From: CAYRWK01 sp964427965
GTDB lineage: Bacteria > Patescibacteriota > WWE3 > UBA101185 > UBA10185
Reading direction: 5' to 3'
Assembly: GCA_964427965.1 (NCBI GenBank)
Contig: CAYRWK010000020.1
Span: forward strand, 1 to 14,517
Length of the DNA stretch: 14,517 nt
The notes beneath the pieces are model-generated. The model had not been told where the DNA came from, searched no databases, and worked only from the letters and a program-made list of their open reading frames with translations. The position numbers and the translations under genes are program-made. Each line of letters begins with the position of its first letter. Position 1 is the first letter of the stretch. Positions 1 through 6,324 of the stretch are shown here, piece after piece.

Positions 1-193
1 CCTTGTCCTTCTCAACCCTTTTTACAGCCTTTTCCATGGCAAAAATAGGATTAGCAGCAATATCTAAAGAAACTGCAGGATTCAGTAAAGCAGAGTCCCA
101 CTCTGCTCTGGGTGCCCCACCAAGTCGAGTAAGTTTATCTTCTTCAGGAAAGGTGGGTATTGAGGAAAATATTTCTTTAGGTGTGTTATTCAT
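1..193 (-). CDS. Unrecognised protein, N-terminal 64 residues (runs off left edge)
   Basis: An open frame begins at an ATG and continues leftward past the window edge, giving 64 complete codons. The peptide starts MNNTPKEIFSSIPTFPEED and has an acidic, proline-containing beginning followed by a mixed helical stretch ending in lysine-rich residues. No signal peptide, membrane segment or known motif is visible. The ATG overlaps the stop of the upstream HEILH-protein gene in a TGATG junction, which is typical of translational coupling and is the main reason to accept this start and to place both genes in one operon. Too little is present to suggest a function. Confidence 0.6.
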   Translation of the reverse strand, partial: MNNTPKEIFSSIPTFPEEDKLTRLGGAPRAEWDSALLNPAVSLDIAANPIFAMEKAVKRVEKDK

Positions 194-1206
194 CAAATAG
201 TGTTCCTTGCAGGTAGTCCTTCCAAAATACCTAATTGGTCACTTAACAGCTGTAGGTGGCGAAAAGCCCCCTCCCACGACTCGTAATCAGCATCAAAAAC
301 CACATCAGCAGTCTCTTGATTAAAAAACTCGGCAAACCGACCTTTTACATACCACAAATCCCCATCCCCTTGAGCAATAAAAAACCTATCTATCTGATAG
401 TCCGCGATGCCAATTTTACTAAGCAAACGAGTCAACTCCGATACATATTTTACGTTTTCCTCATACGATCTATTTTGATCCAATATCACTTCACCCTTAC
501 CTTGTGCTTTTCTTGCATAATACTCAACAATTCCTTCATTTAATGGTCTCGAAAAAGCACTGCCAACACCCAAAGTGTGTAGTATTTCATGTGATAATTT
601 GTGAGTTAGATACTGCTGCAGAGTGTCCTTATCCTTGGTGTTGATACCCTCTGTGGTATCTGTCATAACTACAATAGCCCTTTGATTACCGTAGTCATAC
701 TCCACAGGCATCGGCAGATCAGCATCCCAATACGCTTGCTTGTCCGAGCCACCAGCAGCAACTCCTTCACTTTCCACTTTATAAAACCAACCGGCTATAC
801 CCTCTTTTTGGTAGTACAACCTAATAAAATCATCATAATCACCCCGATCCAGAGTAAAAACAGAAATTCTTGCGTTAGTAAAGTCGTAACTTTTGATCTG
901 TTTCTTAAGGGTTTCCCTATCTAATCCGGGGAAAAGTCGAGCGTACTCTGATCTTGGAACATATTTGCCAACCGTAGCTAGTGCTCGTTTGCAAGCCTCA
1001 GCTTTTATTAAAGCTTGCTCCTCTTTTGTCACTACCGTCTCGCTTTTTCTCATCTGGGCTAGGTCCTCCTCAAATAACTCAGACGGCATGCGTAGGCGAT
1101 TAATTACCACTCCCCCAAGTTTTTTCTCCTCCCAAACTAGATCGTTGTGATCCGATTTTTCTTTTTCAATATTTGGAAGTATCGAAGCTGTTTCACTATG
1201 TCTCAT
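193..1206 (-). CDS. Putative zinc metallopeptidase-like protein (HEILH motif), 337 aa
   Basis: The protein has an HExxH motif at residues 206-210 (HEILH) followed by NEGIVEYYA at 223-231. This HExxH plus downstream xEGxxE arrangement is typical of gluzincin zinc peptidases, where the two histidines bind zinc, the glutamate after the first histidine activates water, and a later glutamate (here E224 or E228) is the third ligand. The first 190 residues are charged, match no domain I recognise, and lack a signal peptide or membrane helix, so the protein is probably cytoplasmic. The ATG at 1206 is the first in frame; no convincing Shine-Dalgarno site or promoter was found. The stop overlaps the next gene (TGATG). 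Peptidase activity is inferred only from the motif; substrate unknown. Confidence 0.72.
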   Translation of the reverse strand: MRHSETASILPNIEKEKSDHNDLVWEEKKLGGVVINRLRMPSELFEEDLAQMRKSETVVTKEEQALIKAEACKRALATVGKYVPRSEYARLFPGLDRETLKKQIKSYDFTNARISVFTLDRGDYDDFIRLYYQKEGIAGWFYKVESEGVAAGGSDKQAYWDADLPMPVEYDYGNQRAIVVMTDTTEGINTKDKDTLQQYLTHKLSHEILHTLGVGSAFSRPLNEGIVEYYARKAQGKGEVILDQNRSYEENVKYVSELTRLLSKIGIADYQIDRFFIAQGDGDLWYVKGRFAEFFNQETADVVFDADYESWEGAFRHLQLLSDQLGILEGLPARNTI

Positions 1207-1664
1207 ACTAGAAATATTTCCATAAACATTTGCAATAAATATATAACGGGATTTGTCTTTTGACTACGAGATGTAAATAAGCATACTGTTGCTTAGCACC
1301 ACCCAACCCACATTGACACATCATCCACTTTTACTTGCAAACACAACCAATATTCTCAAAACCTCCAACACGCTTTGCTTGCTCTTTGTTCAAAAACGTT
1401 CTAGCCTAACAATACTTTCCTGCTTCTCCTGTCCAGAAGCATGAACTTATCAAAAAACGCCCTGCTGCTGACGCTTCACAGTCGCTCCCGCGGAGCGTTT
1501 TTTCTTTTCTTCTATTATTAAAGACAAGCTAGTTCGCCCTTTTTATTGAGCTCTGTATTCCCAACAGTATTCAAAATATGTACACCATAGGAAATGTCGG
1601 AAACCGACTTTGTATTAAACCATCAACCAAGATATTAAGGGAATATAGTTAACCACAACACCAT
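1207..1664. other. 458-nt intergenic region with hairpins and a terminator-like fold
   Basis: No convincing gene lies here. Visible structures are a 7-bp stem with a 7-nt loop at 1421-1441 (TGCTTCT/AGAAGCA), the terminator-like fold at 1452-1510, and a small hairpin at 1596-1608 (GTCGG, loop AAA, CCGAC) followed on the plus strand by TTTGTATT. No tRNA, tmRNA or riboswitch signature was recognised. The gap separates the AbiE island from the HEILH gene, so a promoter for the latter would be expected here, but only weak TATATT-like boxes are present. Confidence 0.5.
1452..1510. terminator. Probable bidirectional intrinsic terminator
   Basis: An inner hairpin CGCTCC-CGC-GGAGCG (1483-1497) is followed on the plus strand by a T-run (1498-1503). 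In addition AAAAAACGC at 1452-1460 is exactly complementary to GCGTTTTTT at 1495-1503, giving a longer foldback with a T-run in both orientations. In the minus direction it could end the abiE transcript, whose last gene stops about 160 nt upstream. No plus-strand gene precedes it. The call rests on inspection, not on a folding energy. Confidence 0.55.
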
Positions 1665-2555
1665 CTACTTCCTCCCTAACAAAACACCCTTCAACCTGGA
1701 ATAATTCTCCCAATAGGAATCTACAAAACCCTCAATAATGCTTGAATTACTTATAAACGGCAGTAAATCCCTTTCAAAATCTTGCTTGAATTTAGTGTTT
1801 GCCAATTCAACTTTCTCATCTAAAGTTTTTATTAAACTTGATTTAACCAAACTATCGTCCTTCATTTCTCCGTAAACGTCACTCTCTTTTCTAGCTAAGT
1901 CAAACAGTCTCTCGTAGTTTGGAATGATCTCTTTTTGCAAAAACCACAGCAAATCAAAGTAATCGCGCCCTTTTATTGTCTCCATGTTCTCTGCTCCCCA
2001 AAGGCGGGATCTGTTTAGAATAGCCAAGATTTTACCGGCAAACAAAGTACTAATGTCATAATGTTTCACAAGATAACTGAAGTCAAAATCATTAAGTAGT
2101 TTTGTTTCCACCTTATAGTGCTCAGAGTTATTTGGCGACAGATCAATTTTTACATGAAGTAAAGGGCTTTCTGACCCAGATGCCAAATTTAGATAATCCA
2201 GTATTTTAAACTTTAGAGTTATTTGCTGATCGTTCGGTCTCTTATTTAAGGAAAAGCCTTGAAATAAATGCTTTTTCTTAAAGTACGCATCAATCTCAGT
2301 ACAAAAATCGTTAAGATCAACAGGATCCAGTAAATCAAAATCTAAATCTTCCGATAACCTGTTTATACCGTAGACCTTACGCAAACAGGTTCCGCCAGAA
2401 AAAACCATACTTTTGCTATATTTTGGGTTTTCATATACAAAGTTTAAAACATAACTTTGAAGATACTCCTTTAGGGAACTCCTGATAAACAGCACGTCTG
2501 CCCCATCCTGCTGCAATCTTATTACTATGTTCTTCATTTTTTCCTCAATAACCAT
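1665..2555 (-). CDS. abiEii: AbiEii/AbiGii-family nucleotidyltransferase toxin (type IV TA), copy 1
   Basis: A 296-residue protein of the AbiEii/AbiGii nucleotidyltransferase family, the toxin half of AbiE systems, which give phage resistance or toxin-antitoxin behaviour in other bacteria. The fingerprint is clear: GGTCLRKVYGINRLSEDLDFD from residue 54 contains the GGT loop (54-56), the R66/S68/E69 segment and the metal-binding DLDFD acidic pair (D70, D72). The later family motif is present as K175 and KGRDYFDL with R197-D198. Length is normal. The start ATG at 2555 has AAAGGAG 7 nt upstream, and the gene overlaps the end of its antitoxin partner by 11 nt, a standard toxin-antitoxin layout. 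An in-frame ATG six codons later is a weaker alternative. The target nucleotide or RNA is unknown; this copy is strongly diverged from the one at 4264-5007. Confidence 0.9.
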   Translation of the reverse strand: MVIEEKMKNIVIRLQQDGADVLFIRSSLKEYLQSYVLNFVYENPKYSKSMVFSGGTCLRKVYGINRLSEDLDFDLLDPVDLNDFCTEIDAYFKKKHLFQGFSLNKRPNDQQITLKFKILDYLNLASGSESPLLHVKIDLSPNNSEHYKVETKLLNDFDFSYLVKHYDISTLFAGKILAILNRSRLWGAENMETIKGRDYFDLLWFLQKEIIPNYERLFDLARKESDVYGEMKDDSLVKSSLIKTLDEKVELANTKFKQDFERDLLPFISNSSIIEGFVDSYWENYSRLKGVLLGRK

Positions 2556-3195
2556 CTTTTAACTCCTTTAAAATTGTTAATAAAAACATGTATTTTTCCT
2601 GACCAGATAGGTTGCAATAGTACCCAAATTCCTGTAAATCCTTGTCAGTAATTTCCAATAAGTTTAGCCTAAACGATTCGACAAGCGCCTTAGTTATCTT
2701 TGGGGTTCTATACAATTTTAAATACAAATAATCAAACAACGCTTTAGCCTTTGTCGCCACAGCTACTTCAAATACTCCCCTATTTTCAATTCTAAAACCT
2801 GTGAAAAGTTCCTTCTTAATTCCGTAATATATAAAGTTGCCAAATTTGTTTCTAATAACTCTCTTTGTCTTTAATGTTATAGCTGTGTAAGAAAAGACCG
2901 ACTCCGTTAAAATCGAAGCTTTCTGCAGGACATACTCCATACTCAAATAAGACGGCTGGCACAGCCTATTTGATAGAAATTCCGGATAGGAGTTTTTACT
3001 TACAGTATCAAGATTGCTATAAAACGCTCTTGTTGTATACGTCCCCCTCATAAGCCTTAGTAATACTTCATCATTTTCCCAGCGTACGACATTAGAAAAA
3101 AGGGAATTATCTTTTGCTTCAAAAAGGGATTTAACGGTATTGATCGTGAAAAACGGGGCTTTTTCCAATGGTTTTAGTTTGGCAACTTGATTCAT
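2545..3195 (-). CDS. abiEi: AbiEi-like antitoxin / autorepressor, copy 1 (216 aa)
   Basis: The partner of the AbiEii toxin that follows with an 11-nt overlap. AbiEi proteins have an N-terminal winged helix that binds the operon promoter and a C-terminal part needed for antitoxicity. Here the N-terminal stretch (FFTINTVKSLFEA) and the central PSYLSMEYVLQKASIL resemble the AbiEi pattern in which the phrase Y(I/L)S.E..L....I is common, and the copy at 5007-5555 has the matching YISLESVLAQSGVI. Identification rests on that pattern and on position before a clear AbiEii; sequence similarity is weak. A longer frame opens at a TTG at 3234, but that TTG is the -35 box (TTGACT) of a good promoter, so the ATG at 3195 is the likely start. 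A palindrome overlaps the -10 box and would suit autoregulation. Confidence 0.75.
   Translation of the reverse strand: MNQVAKLKPLEKAPFFTINTVKSLFEAKDNSLFSNVVRWENDEVLLRLMRGTYTTRAFYSNLDTVSKNSYPEFLSNRLCQPSYLSMEYVLQKASILTESVFSYTAITLKTKRVIRNKFGNFIYYGIKKELFTGFRIENRGVFEVAVATKAKALFDYLYLKLYRTPKITKALVESFRLNLLEITDKDLQEFGYYCNLSGQEKYMFLLTILKELKDGY
2563..2569 (-). promoter_or_regulatory. Shine-Dalgarno site of abiEii copy 1
   Basis: AAAGGAG lies 7 nt before the ATG at 2555, inside the end of the antitoxin gene. It fixes the toxin start and shows that the toxin is translated by ordinary initiation, unlike the nearly leaderless antitoxin upstream. Confidence 0.75.
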
Positions 3196-3200
3196 ATATT

Positions 3201-3215
3201 GTGTATAATATACAC
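3201..3215. promoter_or_regulatory. Palindromic operator candidate at abiEi copy 1
   Basis: A perfect inverted repeat GTGTATA-A-TATACAC covers the -10 box and ends 5 nt from the ATG at 3195. A dimeric AbiEi bound here would block RNA polymerase. Its half-site TGTATA resembles TGTACA in the palindrome of the second abiE operon. Confidence 0.5.
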
Positions 3216-3234
3216 TGTATGCGGAGTAAGTCAA
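3205..3234 (-). promoter_or_regulatory. Sigma-70-type promoter of abiEi copy 1
   Basis: TTGACT (3234-3229), an 18-nt spacer and TATTAT (3210-3205) form a good promoter; TATATT with a 16-nt spacer is an alternative register. The -10 box ends 9 nt before the ATG at 3195, so the transcript would have a leader of only a few nucleotides. Confidence 0.65.
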
Positions 3235-3273
3235 TGGATTCTTGTGCTTCTTTTTAATATTTTGGGATTAAGA

Positions 3274-4188
3274 CTAGGTCGCATCACGAGTTTGCGAGGT
3301 ATATAGCTCGTGGGGCGAACGACCTTTGAGCGCCTTATGGGGGTAAAAATTCCAAATATCTGTTGCAAGCTCCCCTACATCATTTAGGATTTTAATACTT
3401 TGGTGTTTCTTGGAAATACCCAACAACTTCAGCGAGTCGGTTATAAAGTCGGCAAAATTATGGCTGTACCCTTCATTCAAAACCAGGTTAACTATCAAAG
3501 ATATATCTCCAGTAAAATGATGCCTTTTGCGTAATAATTCAAACCTATCCTCTATCTCCCTCCTCTTTTTAACCACGTCAACTCTTTTTCTAGCCTTTGT
3601 AAAATCATCTTTCTCATCGCCACTAGGTTTGTAATACAAAACCGCCACTTCCTTTGGGCTAACAGCAACCCCTCGCATCATCTTTTTATACCTATCGGTA
3701 AATGCAACGGGAATAAAAACGGGATTGGAACCAAATATTTCCCATCGATCATTTACTTTTGCAATTCTACAAAAAAACGTTTCATTATTAGACATAGGCA
3801 ATTTTGAAAGCTCTGTGGAAAACGCCTTATCATAAATGTCATACGTTTTCCCACTTTTCATGCCGTATGCTCTTGTATGATCCCCTGCAACACAACTTTC
3901 TATGCAAAACGGCTGGTATGTATTAGTGTCGATAACGGATTTTATTTCTTGTACTATTTCCCTATCAAGCACGCTTTTAAAAGTCTGATAATAGTCATAG
4001 AGAAATGTTCGTCCTGACTTTTGTTTATAATCAAACATCAACCATTCATTAAAAAGTCCTTCGACCTGTGGATTCTCCATGAGTGGAAAGTAATCAATAT
4101 TTCCAAAAAAACGTTTGAGGGCGCTCTGCAAAATTTTTGGATTTCTTGTCGCAAATTCTATTATGTGACTAATGTTCATTTTGTGCAT
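3274..4188 (-). CDS. Unrecognised 304-aa protein between two AbiE modules
   Basis: I do not recognise this gene with confidence. The protein is soluble-looking, with FNEWLMFDYKQKSGRTFLYDYY near the N-terminus, a central region with the rhythm of a beta-rich domain (GKTYDIYDKAF, FFCRIAKVNDRWEIFGSNPVF), a basic helical stretch (KARKRVDVVKKRREIEDR), and a C-terminal WNFYPHKALKGRSPHEL. The EW.(L/V)FDY start and the WN(F/Y)xPHxxLxGxSPxEL end recall bacterial proteins that often carry SEC-C zinc motifs, but no cysteine-rich SEC-C motif is present. The frame opens at a TTG (4215) that is part of an extended -10 promoter, so ATG 4188 is preferred; ATG 4179 is also possible. It has its own promoter and sits between the two abiE pairs, so it could be an accessory gene or a passenger. 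Confidence 0.65.
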   Translation of the reverse strand: MHKMNISHIIEFATRNPKILQSALKRFFGNIDYFPLMENPQVEGLFNEWLMFDYKQKSGRTFLYDYYQTFKSVLDREIVQEIKSVIDTNTYQPFCIESCVAGDHTRAYGMKSGKTYDIYDKAFSTELSKLPMSNNETFFCRIAKVNDRWEIFGSNPVFIPVAFTDRYKKMMRGVAVSPKEVAVLYYKPSGDEKDDFTKARKRVDVVKKRREIEDRFELLRKRHHFTGDISLIVNLVLNEGYSHNFADFITDSLKLLGISKKHQSIKILNDVGELATDIWNFYPHKALKGRSPHELYTSQTRDAT

Positions 4189-4205
4189 ACTTTTTTCCCA
4201 AACAG

Positions 4206-4214
4206 ATTGTACCA
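4206..4214 (-). promoter_or_regulatory. Extended -10 promoter of the 304-aa gene
   Basis: TGGTACAAT fits the TGn-TAtAAT extended -10 consensus. No good -35 box lies 17 nt further upstream (CTACAG), as is common with extended -10 promoters. The predicted start site is about 10 nt before the ATG at 4188. Confidence 0.5.
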
Positions 4215-4263
4215 AATTAACCCAAAAACTGTAGTGGTGCTAGTAACGCCTATACCAATCTTT

Positions 4264-5007
4264 TTATTTTACTTCGTCTTCCCTCCTTATATCATCGGAA
4301 ATATACATCAGTAGTTCATCAATCAATATGGGTGTGATCCTCTTAAACTCTTCCGGCCTAAGCAACGGATTTAAATCCTCCAGTAACACCTGCCTAGTCA
4401 CATTCTTTAATATAAAGTCTTTCATAACATGCAAATATTGGGTGTATGACATTCCGGTGAGGTCTTTGATAACCTTGGTATTTACACTAAATCCCTGCTC
4501 AAAAAACTTATGAAGGTCGTAAAAATCCCTGCCAGCTATCTTCCCTGTTTTATCGTATCTAGCCTTAGCCGCAACAAACTTGTTGGCAAACATAGTATCA
4601 AGACTATGTCCTTTGCAATACATATTTATTTCCAGCAGGTTTTTACTTTCGTACACGTTAAATTTGCTAGGCGTATCGTTTATTTCCAGTTTTAGCGTAT
4701 TTCTCTCATTAACCGGAGCCGGATATCTTAAAAAAAATTGCAAATGGTTTTTACTTTCGTCCTTAACCTCCAAATCTAACTTCTTAAATATCTTATGACA
4801 TTCCTCCCGTACAGTATCTAGTGCTGTAATATCTGGCATGTCAAAGTCTAAATCTATAGAAAATCTATCTAGCACCCCAAGCAGGGCGGCGTAAGTTCCA
4901 CCTTTAAACATAAGGTTATTTGCCAGCTTTTTATTGCCCAAAACCTCCCTAAGCAGACGAAACAACTGGTTTTTATGCTTTGCATCTTCTCTTCTTGGTA
5001 AAATCAT
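4264..5007 (-). CDS. abiEii: AbiEii/AbiGii-family nucleotidyltransferase toxin (type IV TA), copy 2
   Basis: A second AbiEii-type toxin, 247 residues and shorter than copy 1. The nucleotidyltransferase signature starts at G36-G37-T38 (FKGGTYAALLGVLDRFSIDLDFD) with R48, S50 and the acidic pair D52/D54. The second family motif is K143 (ANKFVAAKAR) with GRDFYDL at R160-D161. Its start ATG shares one base with the stop of the antitoxin gene (TAATG), and a strong Shine-Dalgarno sequence sits 7 nt upstream, so translation is both coupled and efficient. Similarity to copy 1 is confined mainly to these motifs, which suggests two independently acquired modules rather than a recent duplication. The reaction is inferred from the family. 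Confidence 0.9.
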   Translation of the reverse strand: MILPRREDAKHKNQLFRLLREVLGNKKLANNLMFKGGTYAALLGVLDRFSIDLDFDMPDITALDTVREECHKIFKKLDLEVKDESKNHLQFFLRYPAPVNERNTLKLEINDTPSKFNVYESKNLLEINMYCKGHSLDTMFANKFVAAKARYDKTGKIAGRDFYDLHKFFEQGFSVNTKVIKDLTGMSYTQYLHVMKDFILKNVTRQVLLEDLNPLLRPEEFKRITPILIDELLMYISDDIRREDEVK

Positions 5008-5555
5008 TAGTAATTCACCTCCCTTTTTATTTCTTCTACTTTTTGCAAGTTAAACCCGGCCGGATTATCCAAATAATATTTAGGCTTCCAAAACTGAATA
5101 TCAGCAACTGCCCGCTCCGGTGTGGCCACAGAATATCCTTGGTACTCATTGACTCCAAGCCTGTTAAACAACACATCCTCTTTTGCCTTTTTGCAGACAT
5201 ATGTAGTACCCTCAATTTCAACCTTTGCGCTTTTTGCACCAACTAATGTCACTTGGGAAATCACTTGCATAATTACTCCGGATTGTGCCAATACCGACTC
5301 CAAAGAAATATACGAATTAGAACCCATCAAAGCACAACCTATCTCGTATTTACTCAACTCTGAAACGGGTCTTTTGGCATACAAGCCTTTTCGCAGTTTA
5401 TATAACTTACCTAAAGCAACGTATCTTTTTACAGTAGTCCAAAGAGTGTTGTCATTCTCAATCCCCCACAAAACGGCAAGATCTGCCGTGGTAAAAATGT
5501 TTTTTTGGGCTCTTAATAGGAAGCTTAGTTTGTTTCCGCCATTTATCCTGTACAT
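5007..5555 (-). CDS. abiEi: AbiEi-type antitoxin / autorepressor, copy 2 (182 aa)
   Basis: A clear AbiEi-family antitoxin. Residues 10-60 form a winged-helix-like region (KNIFTTADLAVLWGI... followed by GKLYKLRKGLYAKRPVSE), the wing having the typical L.KL.KGLYA. The middle carries YISLESVLAQSGVI, and the C-terminal part has the family's YSVATPERAVADIQFW. It precedes an AbiEii toxin with a one-base overlap. The frame extends back to a TTG at 5585, but a promoter and a 26-bp palindrome lie in that extension, so the ATG at 5555 is preferred. That ATG lies inside the palindrome. The gene begins 38 nt after the vapC stop, so readthrough from the VapBC operon is also possible. By analogy with studied AbiEi proteins it should repress its own promoter and neutralise the toxin. 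Confidence 0.85.
   Translation of the reverse strand: MYRINGGNKLSFLLRAQKNIFTTADLAVLWGIENDNTLWTTVKRYVALGKLYKLRKGLYAKRPVSELSKYEIGCALMGSNSYISLESVLAQSGVIMQVISQVTLVGAKSAKVEIEGTTYVCKKAKEDVLFNRLGVNEYQGYSVATPERAVADIQFWKPKYYLDNPAGFNLQKVEEIKREVNY
5015..5023 (-). promoter_or_regulatory. Strong Shine-Dalgarno site of abiEii copy 2
   Basis: GGGAGGTGA is a near-perfect complement of the 16S rRNA tail, 7 nt before the ATG at 5007. It lies inside the last codons of the antitoxin gene. Confidence 0.85.
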
Positions 5556-5569
5556 ATATGTACAGGATA
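5544..5569. promoter_or_regulatory. 26-bp perfect palindrome, likely AbiEi operator
   Basis: The two 13-nt arms are exact complements; each half reads TATCCTGTACATA. It contains the -10 box TATCCT at one end and the ATG of abiEi (5555-5553) near its centre. A DNA-bound dimer would cover the transcription start. In RNA containing the whole element, for example readthrough from vapC, it would fold into a stem that holds the start codon, so translational control is a second possibility. Confidence 0.7.
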
Positions 5570-5592
5570 CTCCAATATTTACCAAATTTCAA
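5564..5592 (-). promoter_or_regulatory. Promoter of abiEi copy 2, at the end of vapC
   Basis: TTGAAA (5592-5587), a 17-nt spacer and TATCCT (5569-5564). The -10 box ends 8 nt before the ATG at 5555, so the message would be essentially leaderless. TATCCT matches the consensus at four positions of six; the call is supported by spacing and by the overlapping palindrome. Confidence 0.5.
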
Positions 5593-5593
5593 A

Positions 5594-6025
5594 TCAGAAG
5601 TCTAGTATATTGATATCGTCAAATCTACTAAAATGTTTCTTGTCAAAAGTATAAATACTACTGCATTCACAAGAAAGCATATCAACATATAGGTAGGCAT
5701 CTTCAAAATCCACGTTTTTTGTTTCACATAAAAACAACGCGGCAATAATTTTTCCCTTATCTTCCATAATAATATTTTCAAGGTTTAGTAGTAATGATAT
5801 CTTCTCTACTACCTCCCCAACAGCCAGTCCATAAAACTTATGTAATACAAAAAATATTTCTGAAATGACAAGAATATTGGTTTGAACCGTCAAATTACCG
5901 GTAATTAAACCCTCAAATACTTTTTTAGCTTTTTTGCTCAACCCGGGGTTTACCTTGTCATAAACAAGATATCTAAGAAACACATTAGTATCGATAAAAG
6001 GAATGTTATTTTGAAGGGCTATCAT
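5594..6025 (-). CDS. vapC: VapC-type PIN-domain ribonuclease toxin
   Basis: A 143-residue PIN-domain protein, the usual VapC length. The acidic residues expected around the metal site are visible: D12 in FIDTNVFLRYL, E56 in VISEIFFVL, D106/D109 in VDFEDAYLY, and D128 in YTFDKKHFSR. VapC proteins are Mg2+-dependent endoribonucleases that cut specific RNAs, often tRNAs or rRNA; the target here cannot be read from sequence. The ATG overlaps the end of the antitoxin gene by 20 nt, the usual order for an AbrB-type VapB followed by VapC. The stop lies just before the promoter of the second abiE operon. Confidence 0.92.
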   Translation of the reverse strand: MIALQNNIPFIDTNVFLRYLVYDKVNPGLSKKAKKVFEGLITGNLTVQTNILVISEIFFVLHKFYGLAVGEVVEKISLLLNLENIIMEDKGKIIAALFLCETKNVDFEDAYLYVDMLSCECSSIYTFDKKHFSRFDDINILDF

Positions 6026-6269
6026 CGTAAGCTTTCAATTTTTTAGCTTCATTTATAGCGGTCTCAGGATCGGTAGATTTGTTACCGGGATTCACGCTTG
6101 CATACAGTTTTTTCACTCTGTCTACCCTATTTACAGAGGGGTACATAACCAGTGTTTGTCCGATTTTTGTAACAACAACCTTTCCCCCAAGCTCTAACCC
6201 TAAGGCGTCTCTGAGTTTAAAAGGAATTGTTACCTGACCCTTTTTTGATATATTTACGTACTCAGTCAT
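6006..6269 (-). CDS. vapB: VapB-type antitoxin with AbrB/SpoVT swapped-hairpin domain
   Basis: An 87-residue protein whose first 48 residues form an AbrB/MazE/SpoVT DNA-binding domain, with the signature ISKKGQVTIPFKLRDALGLELGGKVVV. The C-terminal half (from about residue 50) is hydrophilic and carries a lysine-rich segment (INEAKKLKAYDDSPSK), suited to wrapping the VapC active site. It overlaps vapC by 20 nt. The ATG at 6269 is only 6 nt from a good -10 box, so the message is predicted to be leaderless. As in other VapBC pairs, the antitoxin alone or with VapC would bind the promoter; an inverted repeat flanks it. Confidence 0.92.
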   Translation of the reverse strand: MTEYVNISKKGQVTIPFKLRDALGLELGGKVVVTKIGQTLVMYPSVNRVDRVKKLYASVNPGNKSTDPETAINEAKKLKAYDDSPSK

Positions 6270-6270
6270 G

Positions 6271-6313
6271 TCGGAATTTTACTGCTTTTTCCAACTTTTG
6301 TAAATATTTCCGA
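6271..6313. promoter_or_regulatory. Spaced inverted repeat around the vapBC promoter (operator candidate)
   Basis: TCGGAATTTTAC (6271-6282) and GTAAATATTTCCGA (6300-6313) are complementary apart from a short internal mismatch/insertion. One arm covers the -10 box and the other the -35 box, with centres about 30 bp apart (near three helical turns), so two VapB dimers could bind the same face. Confidence 0.5.
6276..6304 (-). promoter_or_regulatory. Promoter of vapBC
   Basis: TTTACA (6304-6299), a 17-nt spacer and TAAAAT (6281-6276), each matching consensus at five of six positions. The -10 box is followed by TCCGAC and then ATG, so transcription should begin at or within a base or two of the start codon. 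Confidence 0.7.
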
Positions 6314-6324
6314 TAGTAATAACA

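Noticed and set aside
1208..1324. 38-codon minus-strand frame ending one base before the HEILH-protein ATG
   Set aside because: The tight spacing is suggestive, but there is no ribosome-binding site and the peptide (cysteine- and tyrosine-rich, no motif) looks random.
3196..3234. TTG start giving a 229-residue AbiEi copy 1
   Set aside because: The TTG is the -35 hexamer of a good promoter and the extension encodes the palindrome; the ATG at 3195 fits better.
5556..5585. TTG start giving a 192-residue AbiEi copy 2
   Set aside because: The extension lies in the promoter and palindrome and would put the operator inside the coding region; no Shine-Dalgarno site precedes the TTG.
5122..5613. 163-codon plus-strand open frame
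   Set aside because: Antisense to the AbiEi gene and its promoter; composition of a shadow frame.
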